From Phlebotomus papatasi (taxonomy: Eukaryota; Arthropoda; Insecta; Diptera; Psychodidae), in NCBI RefSeq assembly GCF_024763615.1, contig NC_077222.1, positions 111,943,417 to 112,007,416 of the forward strand: a stretch of DNA of 64,000 nt. The letters run 5' to 3'. Positions 36,701 through 51,700 of this stretch are shown here, one piece after another; within the stretch, counting starts at the first letter, position 1, and every line of letters begins with the position of its first letter. Under the pieces are notes generated by a model, which worked only from the letters and a program-made list of their open reading frames with translations, had not been told where the DNA came from and did no database searches. A program made the translations under genes and the position numbers.

Positions 36701-39700
36701 TTGTTAATTGCTAACAATAGCTTGTATTGTTAACAAAATAGTGTATCGCCATGTAGACTCGATGAAACAATAAAAGTTATAATCCCTTAAAGTATCCCTT
36801 AATAGACCCTTAAAGTACTTCCTCCGAAAAGTTAAATTTTGAAAACAATTTTTGTCCTAGTCTTTCCCCTCACTACCGAAAATATTTAGTTTTAATTTAA
36901 TTTCCTGCAAAGGATTAATCATTTTCCTAGGTTTACATTTCATCAATTACCTGGCTGTTTTAATCAACAGTGTTGTTTTTATGTTATATCGCCGTATTTC
37001 TTGAAATGGAATTTATTTTGTCAGGGACACCAAAAATATTCCGATAAATGTCTTTTAGTCCTTTTAGTTTTAAAGTTCGACAAGCATTTCACCTTTCTTC
37101 TACAATTTTTTTAGTGTGTCTGTTTATTTCACAGCTAAGGGAAATTATTTATTAACTTCGTATGAAAAAAGACTCATACTCTTAAGTTTTCAAGCGCTGA
37201 AAAACTTTGTAAGGATAATTGATGGGAAGAAATTTGTTTCCAAGAACTTTGTTCACGGTTTGTTGTGGATATGTAATGTCTGTTTTGAAGACACTTTCCC
37301 TCTCTAGCAAATACATGTTGTTTCCCATTTACATTAAAGGATTTTAAAATAGGTTGTCAGATAAAAGGTTGGTCATTTTTCAAATTCTCTGTTTAATAGT
37401 GAGGAAAGTGTCTCGGATTAAGGAAAATATGATGATGTACAAAATATTGGTATTGTTCATGGTTAGAATTTTTGATTCCAAAAAGAACAATCGTCGAATC
37501 AAATCTGATTACGTTCGTAGATTTAACATCTGGTTTGTATAAGAAATATCGAGAAAATCATGCATGTAGTGAAAAGTCAAAATGATGCTCCTGCTGTGTG
37601 TTGTGTTGCTGACGGGAAATTTGAATGAGTGAAAGCTCAGAGGGTCAGTTGAGCATTTTCTTGAGTTTGCGCATTTTTAGTGGAGGCGCATGGTGCTTTT
37701 ATTTACTTTCCAAGAAAACCTGGGAAATCCCTTTGTCTCTTTCGCGCTTTTCCTTCCATGACAGTTGATTGAGGTTGAGAACCACGTGAGTGGTCAGAGA
37801 AATGTTTTTTTTTAAACATTTTGTTATACATTACTTTGGAATTTTGTTTAATATTGAAGAAAAAGGATAAGAGGTTTTTGGGATAGGTTTAACTAAAATT
37901 TTCTGTGAAGATTATGTTTTTTTTTATGGTCATTTTGGAAGAAAGTGAGAAGATGCATGAATATGCCCCAAAAAATCCATATCTAACCGATGAGTCAGTG
38001 AAAGTTCCATTTTCCCCAAAATCATCCCCAAAGTTGAGTGTGCGTGTACTCTATGATGTGGATGAAGGGTTGGAAATTTAAGGGGCAAGAGGGGATTTCT
38101 GGAAAATCTCACCAGTAGTGAAAAGACCAAGAGACACCGAGAGTCTTGTCAGTTTTTCTTTAGTACGCTCTTGTGTCTCGTCTGAAGAGTTGGACTGTCA
38201 GACCAAAAATTTCCTTTTCGGATGGTTTTTCTCTTCAAGTTTCTTTCTTAAGTTTCTATGAACTCATTTTTTTATTAAAGTGAATAAGAATATGACTCTA
38301 AGTGTTTTCGAATTTTGGATTATGTGTTTATGAATTAAATGGTGTGCGATAGTAGGGAAAAGCTTTTGGAAATCAATGAAAAATTGGGGTTTTAGTGGAT
38401 TTTGTGTAAGAGATGATGAGGAAAAAATAGTTGAAGATTTTTTCAGATTTTCCTTTCGCAAGATTTAACCGAAAGTGGCAACACTTTACTGGAAGATTTT
38501 TTCTATCGATTTTCCATCCTCTTAGTGTGAGAAATTTTGCAGAGGTCTCACCTTTAATTTATGTCGTCATAGTTTCCTCGATTCCTCTTAATTCTTCATT
38601 TGTAAGAACTCCTTCTAGAATCTAAATGTGATGTATCTGTAGATTGAGTGGAAATCGTATCAATTAGCTCAGTATTGAGGAAATTGTAATGGCAATCAAT
38701 TCTGTGGCCTTCTGTCTGGGGTTTCCCTAACATTCTCTTTTGTTTGGTGTGGGGGGTGTGAGAAGAGAATTCAATCACAATTATTGACTTGACCATTGGA
38801 ACAGGCAATCAAATCTATATTATTTAATGGGGTTGAGTGCCATTTCTTCTTTGGGCTAGAAGTAAGAGGTCTGGGCTGAGCTACGTCATAGCTATCCACT
38901 AGAAATTTAGTGTCAAATTGTTAAGAGAATTATCTGTCATAAATTTGAAAAAAAGAAATATTTTTTAGGAAAATAGCGTATCAATTTAGAGGAATTTACT
39001 ACATTCTGTTTCATTTTCGCTACAAGGCGTAAGAAAGATTTTTTCTTCTATTGCGGATTACATCAATATTTTTCACGGTTTCTATGGCAGACGCATTATA
39101 TGCGATATATTCTCATCCTCCCACATAAACAAATAATAAAGTTATGCACAAGGACGAATGAATGGGCATACGCCCAAAAATGCTTTGGGGTTTGCAATAA
39201 ATTTTTCCGGGGTGATTGTCACTCATTTCCATAGCCAAAATTTTGTATATGTATACAATCCTATCCTTCAATATTCTGTTTGGGAGGAATGCGAAAGTGA
39301 GAGGACGAAATATCGTTCATGACAAGTTTATTGAACTGTGAATGAAGTAAATTTTCCTCTTGCATAAATATCCTGGTATGACATGCTCATCGGATTGTAT
39401 AGGTGATATATGCACGCAGAAAAAACACGCGAAATAAGGGAATCAATAGGTGATAAAGTTCCACCAAATACAATTGCTTCGCACAGCATATATATAAAAG
39501 TAAAATTTAGGAGAAAATGATGACATGAAATTGAGGAATTAAGGGTGGAATATAAAAATATATATGTATATGTTGCTCTCTCGGGTTTGAACGTGTTGTC
39601 TATCGATTTTACTTGACGGTTTTATTATGTACGGAGAGAGAGGGAAAAACACTTTCACATGGAAAATTGTTGTATATATGTTGGGGGAACATTTTCACGG

Positions 39701-42700
39701 ATAGATTTTCGTGCTATTGTATATAGGCTTTTAGGTGAGACTCATTTATCTCATCTATTAAAATTGCTATGACAAATGAAAAGCATTGAAGAGACAGTGG
39801 AGGAAAAAGGAAATATGTCTTCAATTTCCTATAGAATAAAAAATCAAAATCATTAAAATAATTATTAGTCGTTGAAATAAACATCTCAGACTGAAGTGTT
39901 TCCACTTTGCCATACAGAAAAAAATCGCACTGTGCCTCAAAAAGGACCAAATATGTAAATTTGTCTCGGGGTCTTAGTTACATGTATTTGGTGTCTGGAA
40001 TACAACACTCTTGGCTTGACTATCTCCTAATTTCTTATGGTTTTCTCTCCCGAAGTATACACTTAATTGTTGTTCTCAATCGAAGTGGAGAAACTGAAAC
40101 TATCAGTGCATTATATAAGCTAATCTTTTTATTCTTCAGTGTTTGCGCTTATTTCAAAGATTAGAACACAATCCCATAATAACAAATTAACAAATTTGCA
40201 GGTTCTCACATTAAGAATCTCATCTCTACTAAGTTAAAACACACTTACCACTGATGCGCGAAAGGGGAATGGACAGGTGAATATAATAGATGGGAAGCTC
40301 GTAAGGAGGAAGAATCAAGTGGGGGATGATGAATAAATAGCCTTCGATGAATCTCCCACTGAAAAATTTACGTGAGAAATACAACAAAGTGTGACGATTT
40401 CCCATGTTTCTATACTTCATGTCCTCGTACACCTTTTGACATACACTCTTTTGGATAGAGCTTTTTAGAGTTCAGGGTTTAGCCTAGTTCAGCATAAGTT
40501 CTCTGATATAGGCATGAGGAAAAGTGGATATGAAATGTGACTTAATAGTGGGTGTAATTTTTCAGCCACATACCAAGGACAAAGCCAAAAATTCTACATG
40601 AAAATGGTATCTCTATCAGATTTATAATAATTTGGGCGAAAGGTGGAATGAATAAGTTATAGAAAATTTTAGGCTTCTCTTTCCAAATGGCATAAATTAA
40701 AGAGAAAACAGACCATGATTGGATTGTGTTGAGGAATTCTTGAGAACATTTCATTATTTCTTAGATAAGAAATTATGGCATATAATTTGTATTTATTTTT
40801 TGAGGCCACGAAAATGTATATACTTATTTTTTTATATAGTTGTTTAGTGCAATTTCTTGTAAGATTGAGCTGTATGGTGAAAATGGTTACGCAACTTGAT
40901 GCTGAAATATTAATGAGAAGCTATATGTGGTCGAAGAAAGTTCAAATGAGTATTTTTCGGATGGATTGAGGGAGACACTGAAATCGCAGGTGGACTTGAA
41001 ATTTATCAAGGGAGAAAAAAATCAATAAAATATACTTCCATTAATTGTCTTCTAATGGTTATTCAGTGATGGTATAGCGACCTAATCTATTCCTGGGGAT
41101 TTACTGTCTTTCATTGGGTATTGAGGTTCGGCTGGAAAAAAAGAAATGCGCTATTGGCTTCAGAATTGTCTGGCGAAAATACTGTTTGTAGAAAACAATT
41201 GTTTCCAAGGTGAGGAAAACAGAGATCTGCATCTTTGAATCATTTTTGCAATAAGTTTTGCAGCGAAATCACATTTTAACGTTAATATAATACTCTTAGT
41301 ATGTTTGATAGGGTGTCGAATTTGAAAAAATGACATAAAAAATTGATGTCTTTAATACACAACAGCTCATTTTACAATGATATTATGAAGTTTATATATA
41401 AAGAAAAGTTAGTTATATGTAGTTCCAAACTTTACCAAAATGTCGAAATTTATACAATTTTGTCAATAAATGCACAAGTTCTTAAGGTTTTGGGAAAATG
41501 CCAAAAATAACTTGATTTATTTGCATGTAAGCCTCAAAAGACATTATTATTTCTTAAAAGATTTTTAGAGGTCGTTATCCTTTTCAAGAAGAGCAATCAT
41601 TTGTCTATCTTGATTCTTTTCGTTTCTCTTTTTTGGATTTTTTTTTTATCTTTTCTAAAAAGTGAACTGAAGCTCCCTTAAAGAAAATTATATGACTTTT
41701 TAAGCGTATCCTGATTAGGAAATGAAAATGATTTGATTGATTTATCATTGTTCAACAAGACTTTTAAAATTTGCGTAAATTATTAATGGTAGAGTATTTT
41801 GTTTTAGTATTTAGTTTTATAGTGAGCAAAATCTAGTTGAGTTTCATGCCTTTCTCATCCACAATTTAAAAACGTGTTGAGATAATTGTAAATCATTCTC
41901 AAATTGATGGTATGAAAGTTAAAATCAATAATGTCTCTGATTTAATTGATTATACTGCTCAAATTCAGATAGAGCAGTATATATTTCAATTTTAAGTTAG
42001 TCCGAATATTTTACATGATCTCGGTCTCAATCCCACACGTTCAGTCTAATAATTATCCTCCCTAATGAGCCATGAAAAAATAATAACTAATTGATGAGCA
42101 GCCTAAAATAGTTTACAACCCTTGATTAACGTTTTTTCGTATACGTTGTGCTGGTTCTATATAAGGAGCTTTACCTCCCTTAATTTTCTGCTTGACAATG
42201 TGAGAAAATCTTTAGTCATGGACTTCCAAGGGCATTTTTCACTTTCATCCCAACTTTTAATCTTACTGTGCCATTCAACCACTCATTCTCATGGGGGTTG
42301 GACATGAAATCACTAAAACCCCAGCAATTTTCTATGCCAAAAGCAGAGAGAAAGTGACGATATATATAGAAGGTGAAAAGAAGAGTGGAAGAATATTAAA
42401 AAAAATGCTAAAACTCATGGTGCAAAATCCAACGATATAAAAGAGTGTCTTGGGAGAAATTGTGAAAACATCCCGTGTGGCTTGGGATATTGATGAGAAA
42501 GATGAAGATGAAGGTGTGGGGATTTGGTGCAAAGTGATGGGAAGAGTTTCTGGGTGGTGTAATCTCGTGTGGAGAGAATGCTGAGTTCATCATCGAAGGC
42601 TGTGGATGATACGGTGGAGCTGGAAGTGTTAGAGGTTAGGTCAGGAGGAGGGGGCGAAGCGACAACGGAGGAGGATGACCTGAGGACGTGTCAATCGGCG

Positions 42701-45700
42701 GCGCCGTGTCGCAAAAAGAAATTTCGCAAAATGGGTCGACGCAAATCGAAGACTCAGAGTTGCGGAAGCCTCTCCAGTCTCACGTCACTCCGTGGAGCTG
42801 CTGCTGAGGACAGCATGAGGCATATCTCCGAGTCGGATGTCAATTATTCACCTGAACCGGGTGTTGTCAAGTTTGCTGGACGAATTGTGTCCAGAGAGGA
42901 GCGGGAGGCTGAAACGCGAAATCCACCAAGTGCCACGTCAACTCTGTCCACTGGACCACCACCACCGGGACGTCTAAGGACGTCAGTGATTTCGGTGCTG
43001 GGAAAACTGGGAGTATTTAGACGATCCAGTAAATCGGCCGGACACAGTGGACGTTCAGCACCAGAGAGACCTTCTCTGGTGTCATCATACTTTCGACCAT
43101 TTCTCTTTAGTGGTATATACAAAAAAAAATTATTCCTTCTCCACCGAAAATACCCCCCAACAATCACCTCAAATATTCATGATCTCCACCTAAATTATAG
43201 TTCAAGTTTCAAGACGAAAAAACCAAAATCTCTAACACCTGCCCTCTTTCATTTTCTCCCTTTCTCTCTTTTTCAGAAAACGAACGTAGAATACGAGCAA
43301 ACGATAGAGAATACAATTCACAATTTAAATACGCTGTAAGTATATTTTTATTTATAAAGACATAGTTATATCAATTCTGCGATAAATCATTGGGTTCTAA
43401 AATTATTCTTGGTGACTCATACAGAGGTTCTTAAATTTGAGAAATGCTGAAAAGAAATTTGGGAAATTTGCAAAACTCGAAAAACAAGAAAATCTTTATC
43501 AGAGAAATATGTAGCATAGTCATCTTTGAATTTCAATACTGCTTAGAAGCTATTTTGTTAAGCTGTTTTGCACTAGTTGCAATCTTCAATTTATACCTTA
43601 AAAGCTTCCAAATCATAAAAATAATAACACAGCAATAATTTTAAACGATAAATCTGATATAGCAAAATTTTTTTATTGCTTCATCACCTATTTGAAATGC
43701 CATATAAAAGATAAATTGTGAAATAAATCAATTGTAGATAAGTTTAGTCGTTAAATTTCTAAAGAGTCTAAATCTAGAATGCCATTAATTTAAAATTTCA
43801 TCTCAGATACGTATATATCTTTACTTGCATATTAAAGGAATGAGTCAAGTAATTTACTCCAATAATTTCCTTTTTTCTACGGGTCATTGTTTATGTCATA
43901 TGAAGCATTACAGGGCTATTACACAATACTTGATATAGATAGCAATTAATAGTGTGAAATAATTTTACTATAGACACTTCTTGTAGTAGAATTGCAATTA
44001 ATAAAGAAGTAGGTTCAATAAAGTTTTTAGCTAGACTTTTAATTTGAACTTATTATTTTTTTGTCATACACATTAATGTGGTATTTATTAATTTTATTGT
44101 GTTTCTGAGCTGAAACACTGATATTTTAACTAGTTGTTGCAATAGTCTTCATACGTTTGAATAAATGTGGTTAAAATGATCAAAGCGAAGCTTGAGGCAG
44201 TTTTAGAAAACTTATAATTTTTAAGACTTAAGACTCATCTTCCAAAAGCGTATTTATATATGAATTATGTTCGCTAACTAAAATCAGCTAGTTTCGACGG
44301 TACGTGCATGAAGCTGTCCCATCTTTTCCAAACCTATTTTCATTGCAGAATTGAGAAAATTATTGATTTAATATAAAATTGATTATCTTTACTTATCTTT
44401 GTATTTTTGCAGAATAATTACATTAAAACGTCCAAATATACACTTCTCACATTTCTACCATTGAATCTCTTGGAGCAATTTCAACGTCTTGCCAATTTTT
44501 ATTTCCTGTGTCTCTTGGTACTCCAATTGATACCCGCCATATCGTCATTGACGCCAATAACGACAGCCATACCATTAATTGGTGTATTGATGCTGACAGC
44601 AGTGAAGGATGCATATGACGACATTGTGAGTATAACAATATTGTTCATTGAGGTTGAAAGGGAGAGACAGACAGAGACTATCAGGAATTTCCCTTTTCTA
44701 TGGGTTTAATGTAAACAAGGGGATGTTGTTCCGGGTTTTACTTTAGATCATCATATATATGTATTTTGTAACAAAAAATATTATATTCTACGCAAGAATT
44801 AAGCTTTTTTTTTTGATTTACGGAAATTTTCGTACATTTGTATTGGAGTTGGTGGGTGCAATTTCAACATCGTGTATGTCATGGAATAAAATCAAATTTG
44901 AAGTTGTAAAATTATGTTTTATGATCGTATCGTAAAATAACTAACAAAGTAACTATAAAGTATAGACACCCATTTTTGCAAATGAACACATCATAAATTA
45001 GCTACTGTTAATGGAATGTGAGTTTACATCAAGGACATTTTAGAGATTAAGTTGTAAATGTGGAAAAAGTTATGTATAAGGACATTGTTGGGCTTTTAAT
45101 GTTTTTGAATTTTACGTCTCAAGCGTTTTACGATTAAACGCATAATTTTAATGAGAGTACAAGTTTTACAGCTAAACTGTAGTTGTAATAGGTTACGCAC
45201 AATTAATTTTTTAAGTTTATAAAAATTTTACTTTTCCACTATTGCTTAGATGTTTATTTTAAACCTATTGGCAGTGAATAAGCATAGTTAAAACGTTATT
45301 TTGCAATATTTCTAATGACCCTTGTTCTAATTTTTTAGTCAAACTAAGCTCAATTTTTGAAATATTCTTACATTAATTTGTCTTACTAATTGAATTGAAT
45401 TGAAATATCATTTCAATTTTTAATATTAAACACGCACGCAGGTTTATGAAAAAAAACTTTTCAATATATTTTATTGTGTCACTTTGAAGAATAAAATGTA
45501 TTTGAATAACTTTCAAGTTCATTTCTGAATAAATTTAGTCTTTCACTACATTCCATAAATCAATATTATAAAATACATACTGAATGATATTTCAAATAAA
45601 GCTGAATTACTCTTTCCAAAAATTAACTTTCACTTGAGAAAACTTTTTCCAAGAAATCCAATAATTTTCAGTGGGTTATTTTATATTTCATTCCAATATT

Positions 45701-48700
45701 ATGGATTTAAATTTAAACAAAGAAAACATGAAAGTAATCACAAATTGTGTTCCGCAGACAATTTTAATACATTGATGCTGTTGGACATCTAAAGACAAAA
45801 ATTGATTTGTTTTCTGCTGCAAAATAAGGAAATATCTTATTTTACGATTTTATGAACATAAAAGAAGTATTCATCTGGGATTACTCCAACTTTTAAAGTT
45901 TTAATATCTACACAGAAAGAATAAGTTGTAAAAGTTTTACAACTTTTAATGTTGCTGAATATTCGTGAATTCTAAGAGAAATTTACGAAGTTGTTTGTGA
46001 ATCATTTAAGGAGTTACGTTGGTCACAAAGACTGAAAAACACAATATTTTTCTTTAATTTTTTTTTCGACATAAAAAATTTTCATTTTAAGTTCTTTAGC
46101 ATATAAAAGTACAACATTAAAGTATATTTTCTGAAATTCAGCTGTTAGGACCTGATTTTCTGAGAATTATTTTGAAAAAAACATGTTTTTCCGTGGACAT
46201 GATTTCTCGAAGTGTATTCATCAGAAATTAAAGAACTAAATATTTCCTACTAGCTGATGAGTTTTAAATGAAATTTGGATTTTTGGCAGAATTTTATTCA
46301 AAAAAATTCAACCGTTATAGTACGAGTTTAACTCATCAGTAAAAATTAAATATTTAGTTTTTTGATGTCAGATGAATATACTCTGAGAAATCTTGTCTAC
46401 CGTAAACTATGTAATTTTTCAAAAACTGTCTTCAAAAATCAGGTTTTAAAGATTTTTAAACGAAAATTTCAGAAACTATAATTAAAATGTTATCCTTTTT
46501 TATATGCTTAAAAACTCGATTTAAATTTTTGTTTATTGTGTTGAAAAAAGATGTCAAGGAAATATGCTGTTTTTTCTTAAAATGCGCGACCCATGTAACC
46601 CCTTAACCCATTAGAAATTTTAATTTTTGTTTAATCACAAACATCCTCATCAATTCTGAGATAAATCTTTAAGCTTTATTCTTTTAAGCGGCCATGAAGG
46701 AACCCCCTTGGCCACTCATATTAATATTAAATAATAAATAATAAAAGCATATTATATTAAAGAAAATATAGCAGAGAAATATAAATTTCTCAATAGATAT
46801 AAGTAGAAATATCAAGATTATTGAGGATATCCTTGAGGGGAATCTCTGTCTATGTAGGAAAAATTTTGTTAATCAGGGAAGAGATTCTCTAATGTGTTTA
46901 TGTATGGTTGGTGTTTCCCTTGGTAGCAACGACATATGTCGGATTCCCATGTGAACAATCGCAAGTCCAAGACACTGCGAAATGGTAAATTGGTGGATGA
47001 ACGATGGTCAGGGGTTCAGGTGGGTGACATCATTCGAATGGAGAATAATCAGTTTGTGGCCGCGGATATTCTGTTGCTGTCATCGAGTGAGCCCAATGGC
47101 TTGTGCTTCATTGAAACGGCTGAGTTGGATGGGGAGACCAATCTCAAGTGCAAACAGTGCCTGGTGGAGACGGCTGAGATGAGCCAACATGATGAATTGC
47201 TTGGGAAATTCAATGGGGAAATCATCTGTGAGCCTCCGAATAATCTTCTCAATAAATTCGATGGGACACTCTTATGGAAGAATCAGCGATTTTCGTTGGA
47301 CAATGACAAGATTCTGCTGCGTGGATGTGTTCTCAGGAATACCCAGTGGTGCTATGGTGTTGTGGTATTTGCTGGCAAGGATACCAAACTGATGCAAAAC
47401 TCGGGAAAGACCAAATTCAAAAGTACAAGCATCGATAGATTACTCAATTTTATTATTATTGGTGTAAGTTGAAGTATTTGTGCTTGGTTTGATACTTTTG
47501 ATAATGCATTTAATTTTTGCCTATTTTTTTTCTTCCTGCAGATTGTGTTTTTTCTCCTCTCCATTTGTGCTTTCTGTACTGTGGCTTGTGCAATATGGGA
47601 AGGACTTATTGGACAGTATTTTCAAGTGTACCTACCATGGCCGAATATTATTCCCAATGGTACAATTCAAGGAGCCACCGTGATTGGTTTACTAGTATTT
47701 TTTTCATACGCTATCGTTTTAAATACGGTTGTGCCAATATCTCTCTACGTTTCAGTAGAGGTAAGTATTACTGTCAACCCATTTAATTTTTATTTGAACC
47801 TATGTGTAAAGCACGCTGGAAAATAAAAATAAACCGACGTTGTTTTTGTGATTGTCCAATAAAACAGAAAGTTTTTCTTAGGGATTTGAGGAAGGGAGGG
47901 AAAATTAACGTCATGTTAATGATGCGAAGGATTTTTTATGAGTGTTTATGAATCTTCTAAGACAATATCTCTAACAATTTAGCCTCTATATCTGATAAAT
48001 GATGTAACTTATTTTTCGGAAATGTCAAAAATAAGATAGGTGATTAACAAGAAAATTAAAAATTGAAAAAGGTAAATAATCTATACGTTACAGTTTTGTT
48101 AGTAGGGGAAAGTGAAGAACCTTTGTGCGGGGGTTACCTTTGAAATTGGGTTTTTTCTCCTATTTTTAAATGAAATTCGACTTTATCGTATTGCGATTTA
48201 ATTTCACAATTGGTTTGTCGAGCTAAATTATATCATGACAAAGTCCAGTAAATTTTAAAATAGGAGAAAAAAAACCCAATTTCAAAGGTGCTCCAATCCA
48301 AAGGTATCCCACTTCCCCCTAAGCCAAGACACACATCAGAAAGCAATCTTTAGACTTTTTTAAACAAAAAGAAATTGTAGGTATTTTTCAAAATTGGATG
48401 AATCAAATTTCCTCATTATAATCCTAATTTCAAATTTTTCGAAAACTTCACATATTAAGAAGTTAGAACGGTTAATCCCTATTGATAATCCTTAAGATTG
48501 TAGCTCGTATAAAATCTATTATTCCGTACTATTTTCTGTGACTTTATAAGGACTGTTCCTTTTTAATACGAAATTTTTTTAAGGAATTGTTTTTTTTATC
48601 TTAAAAATAAATAAATTTGGTTTTTTGTAGGTTGTGTAATATGTGTCTTGGCTAATCCTTTTCTAATTTTTCTCCAGTGAAAAAGCTTGACATTTTAAAT

Positions 48701-51700
48701 TCTTAAATTAGTTTTTGAAACTGGCAATTCAAACACTTATTCTGTTTAGAATTTTGTGCTATTTCTAGCTAACTTTACTTCAAAGACTTTAAAGGAAAGA
48801 TTTTTTTCAGCAAAACGAATTTGGAATAATTGTGCGGAATATGTTTATCGAAAGGAAACGTTAAAAAGAACCCATCGGGGGTTAACTTATTCTGTGATGA
48901 TTATGTATTCAGATCCTATTTTTATCAACGTATTGTTTTTGCTATCCAATATTTCGACAGGTAATAAGATTTGCCCAGTCATTCCTGATAAATTGGGACG
49001 AGAAGATGCACCATAAGAAGACCAACACATCCGCCAAGGCGAGAACAACGACACTCAATGAGGAACTGGGACAGATTCAGTACATTTTCTCAGACAAAAC
49101 AGGGACACTCACGCAGAATATCATGACGTTCAACAAGTGTAGCATCAGCGGCAAATCCTACGGTGATGTTTTGGATACAAGAACGGGCGAAATTGTTGAT
49201 TTGGCTGATGTGAGTACGATTTTTCAAATGATTTTCCTTTTACAATTATCTCTCTATCCTCTCTTGGAATTTTAATGCACAGATTCAATTGCGTTCTATT
49301 TGAGGAATTTCGAATGTGTATGTGTGAGTGGTTATTTTCAGCAGATTTTTTTTTCATTGATTCTCGTTATTGGAGTGGGTAGAGATTGATTGAGGTGATA
49401 GAGAGATGCAGGAGGTATTTTCATAGTGCTTTGTAGGGAGAAAAAAAATGTTAATTTAGTGATGATAGCAAAGAAATTAGTGTATTCTTTCAAGTATTTA
49501 ATTTACTTTTGATCATAATTCTTAAATTGAAGTTATAAAGAATATTTTGAATATTCTTGCATGGTCCTCGTGAAAAAAAATCCTTGCAGTTGTATTTTTT
49601 GTCAAGAAAAGTCACTGTAATTAAACTAACATTCTGTATGAAGTTGATTCGGTATGTTTTTATTTGTACCTATAATATTATCAAAGTGTGGTATAAACAG
49701 GAACAGACTTTTTGTAGTCTTCACATTCTTTATTTTATCATCCATATAGTTTAAGGGCTGTGTAAAAATTTCCTAATTGTGTGCAATTTTTCTTGCTCCA
49801 CTTTATAACATGATTTGATGAATCTTTGAATCGTCGTTGAATACATTAATATGACTATTATGGAATTAATATAATAAACCTATTATTTGGGTTTTATGCC
49901 AATCGTCCAAATGAGATTTGTCGTGGAATATCAGAAGTAGCCGCAACCAAGTATTTAAGAAAAAATAAATTGATTGAATTTGGCTTGCGGCAAAGCTGCA
50001 AACTTGTACTGTTTCAAAAATCATATAGATTATTATAAAATTTAAAATCTTTCCAAAATAATCAAATTTATCCAAATCAGCTCATTAATAAGTTTTAACG
50101 AATCTTTATGAAAAAACAAAAATTCCATGATGTCTGTTTTCGGAAAATTAGGTATTTTTATGGTCAATCCAGTCCCCTATTCTATTGGATGACTGCATAA
50201 ATTCGTGAGCCACCCAAAGGCAAATTTCAACAGTTAATTTTTTTCAGAAATATTATTATTATTATTACATTATTTAATCACAAGAATTAGGTCATCCCTT
50301 TTACAATTGTTATAAAAAAAAATCAGAAAAAAGAGAAACATAAAAATAGAGAATGACAAAATTCAAAAATTAAGAATGTTCAAGATAATATAAATAATAA
50401 TAATAAGATAATATAAAATATAATTTATATAATTAAGAGTATAGTCTCAATCGATCTTAACACTTGTCCTCCAAAGATATATAAGCTTATTTACTTCAGT
50501 TTTTAAAAATAAAGACTCTTTTATAGTTCAAAAGGTCGTTTTTGATAGATTTTTGGGAAATTCATATTTTTGCACATTTAACTATTCGATAAAAATTGGA
50601 ACAAATGATAATCGGAAGGCTCAATACATGAAGAACATTCCAGGTGCTGAAGAATTTCCCACTACAACCCCTTTGGTATTTTGACAGCGTCTCTTATGAG
50701 ACTCACAATTTCGCGTTGTTGCCTTCGAAAATTATACTTGTTCTTTTACCCAAAAATGAGTTTTTCTTAAAATACTAATCAAAACTAACAAAATGCTCAA
50801 ATTTCTTGCTTCTATGATTGTTTCGTCGAGTTTGGGTAGCCTAAAGTGAATAATTTTCCTGAAATCTCATCAAACTTGCAGCATCACCTTCGATGCAGAT
50901 CAGCTTTTGCAACGGGCTTGACTGTTTTTTTTTTCTGGTACATTTTCGACTGTATGTTGTTGTATTGGATCCATTTTCCATCAGTTGTTTGTAATCGGTC
51001 CAAAAAAGAGTATTTATCATAACAAAAGAGGAAAAACATATTCATTCGTTTCACCTTAAGAATTTCAGTCAAAAAATGTGGCACACATGTATCGAACTTT
51101 TCAACGTATCAAAGCTTTTCTAAATAGCGAAATAAAATCGAATTATTGTTTTACAACATCTTAACAATTTTTTCAAATGTTATCCCCAAATTTTCTTCCA
51201 TTAGGATACTCACAATATCGCTATCAATATTAAAGGCCGTCCAAAATGGAGTTGATCTTTCGAAGGATAAACCTCTATTTCAAAATTTTCCAAAACACCT
51301 TTTTATCATTCTAAAAAGAAGAATATGATCTAAATAAACTGCTAGAATGCTTTTCCGTAGAAGTCCATCAGTTGAATCTTCCCAAAATTCTCCTAACATT
51401 AAATGTTGCAAATGCATCTTTTTGTTCCACATTTTGGAAACGTCCTCCACAGGACATGTCGACTTAAGTGAAGGATACTTGGCATTAGAGGGATGTAAGA
51501 CATTTATAATCTTACCAGTGCATGCAAAAAAGTTAACAAAAATAACGAGGATAAGCTATAGGAGACACCGTAAGCACGCCTGTGAAAGTGGCTCACGAAC
51601 TTATGCAAACATCCAATATCATATAAACCCTGTAAATATTGCTGAACAACTCATTATTTTACTCCTGATATTTGTTTATTCTACACTGCTATAAAAAAAT

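Larger units (their letters stand above)
33762..42577 (+). other. Large ATP8B first intron (distal form) up to the alternative start exon
   Basis: Apart from a SINE (34334-34654) and a foldback MITE (34689-34906) I see no gene in it. A lone TAGGGGAGC at 36488 may be one end of another TAGGGG element. The open frames at 37-41 kb are AT-driven. Such a large first intron is a plausible place for enhancers, but no motif can be named with confidence. Confidence 0.5.

Noticed and set aside
43113..43339. Extension of exon 1B reading frame through the intron to a stop
   Set aside because: The extension is AT-driven and ignores a usable donor at 43113 whose phase matches exon 2.
51347..51694. 115-codon plus-strand ORF as a gene
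   Set aside because: Its first part is antisense to the mariner relic; the rest has no family features.
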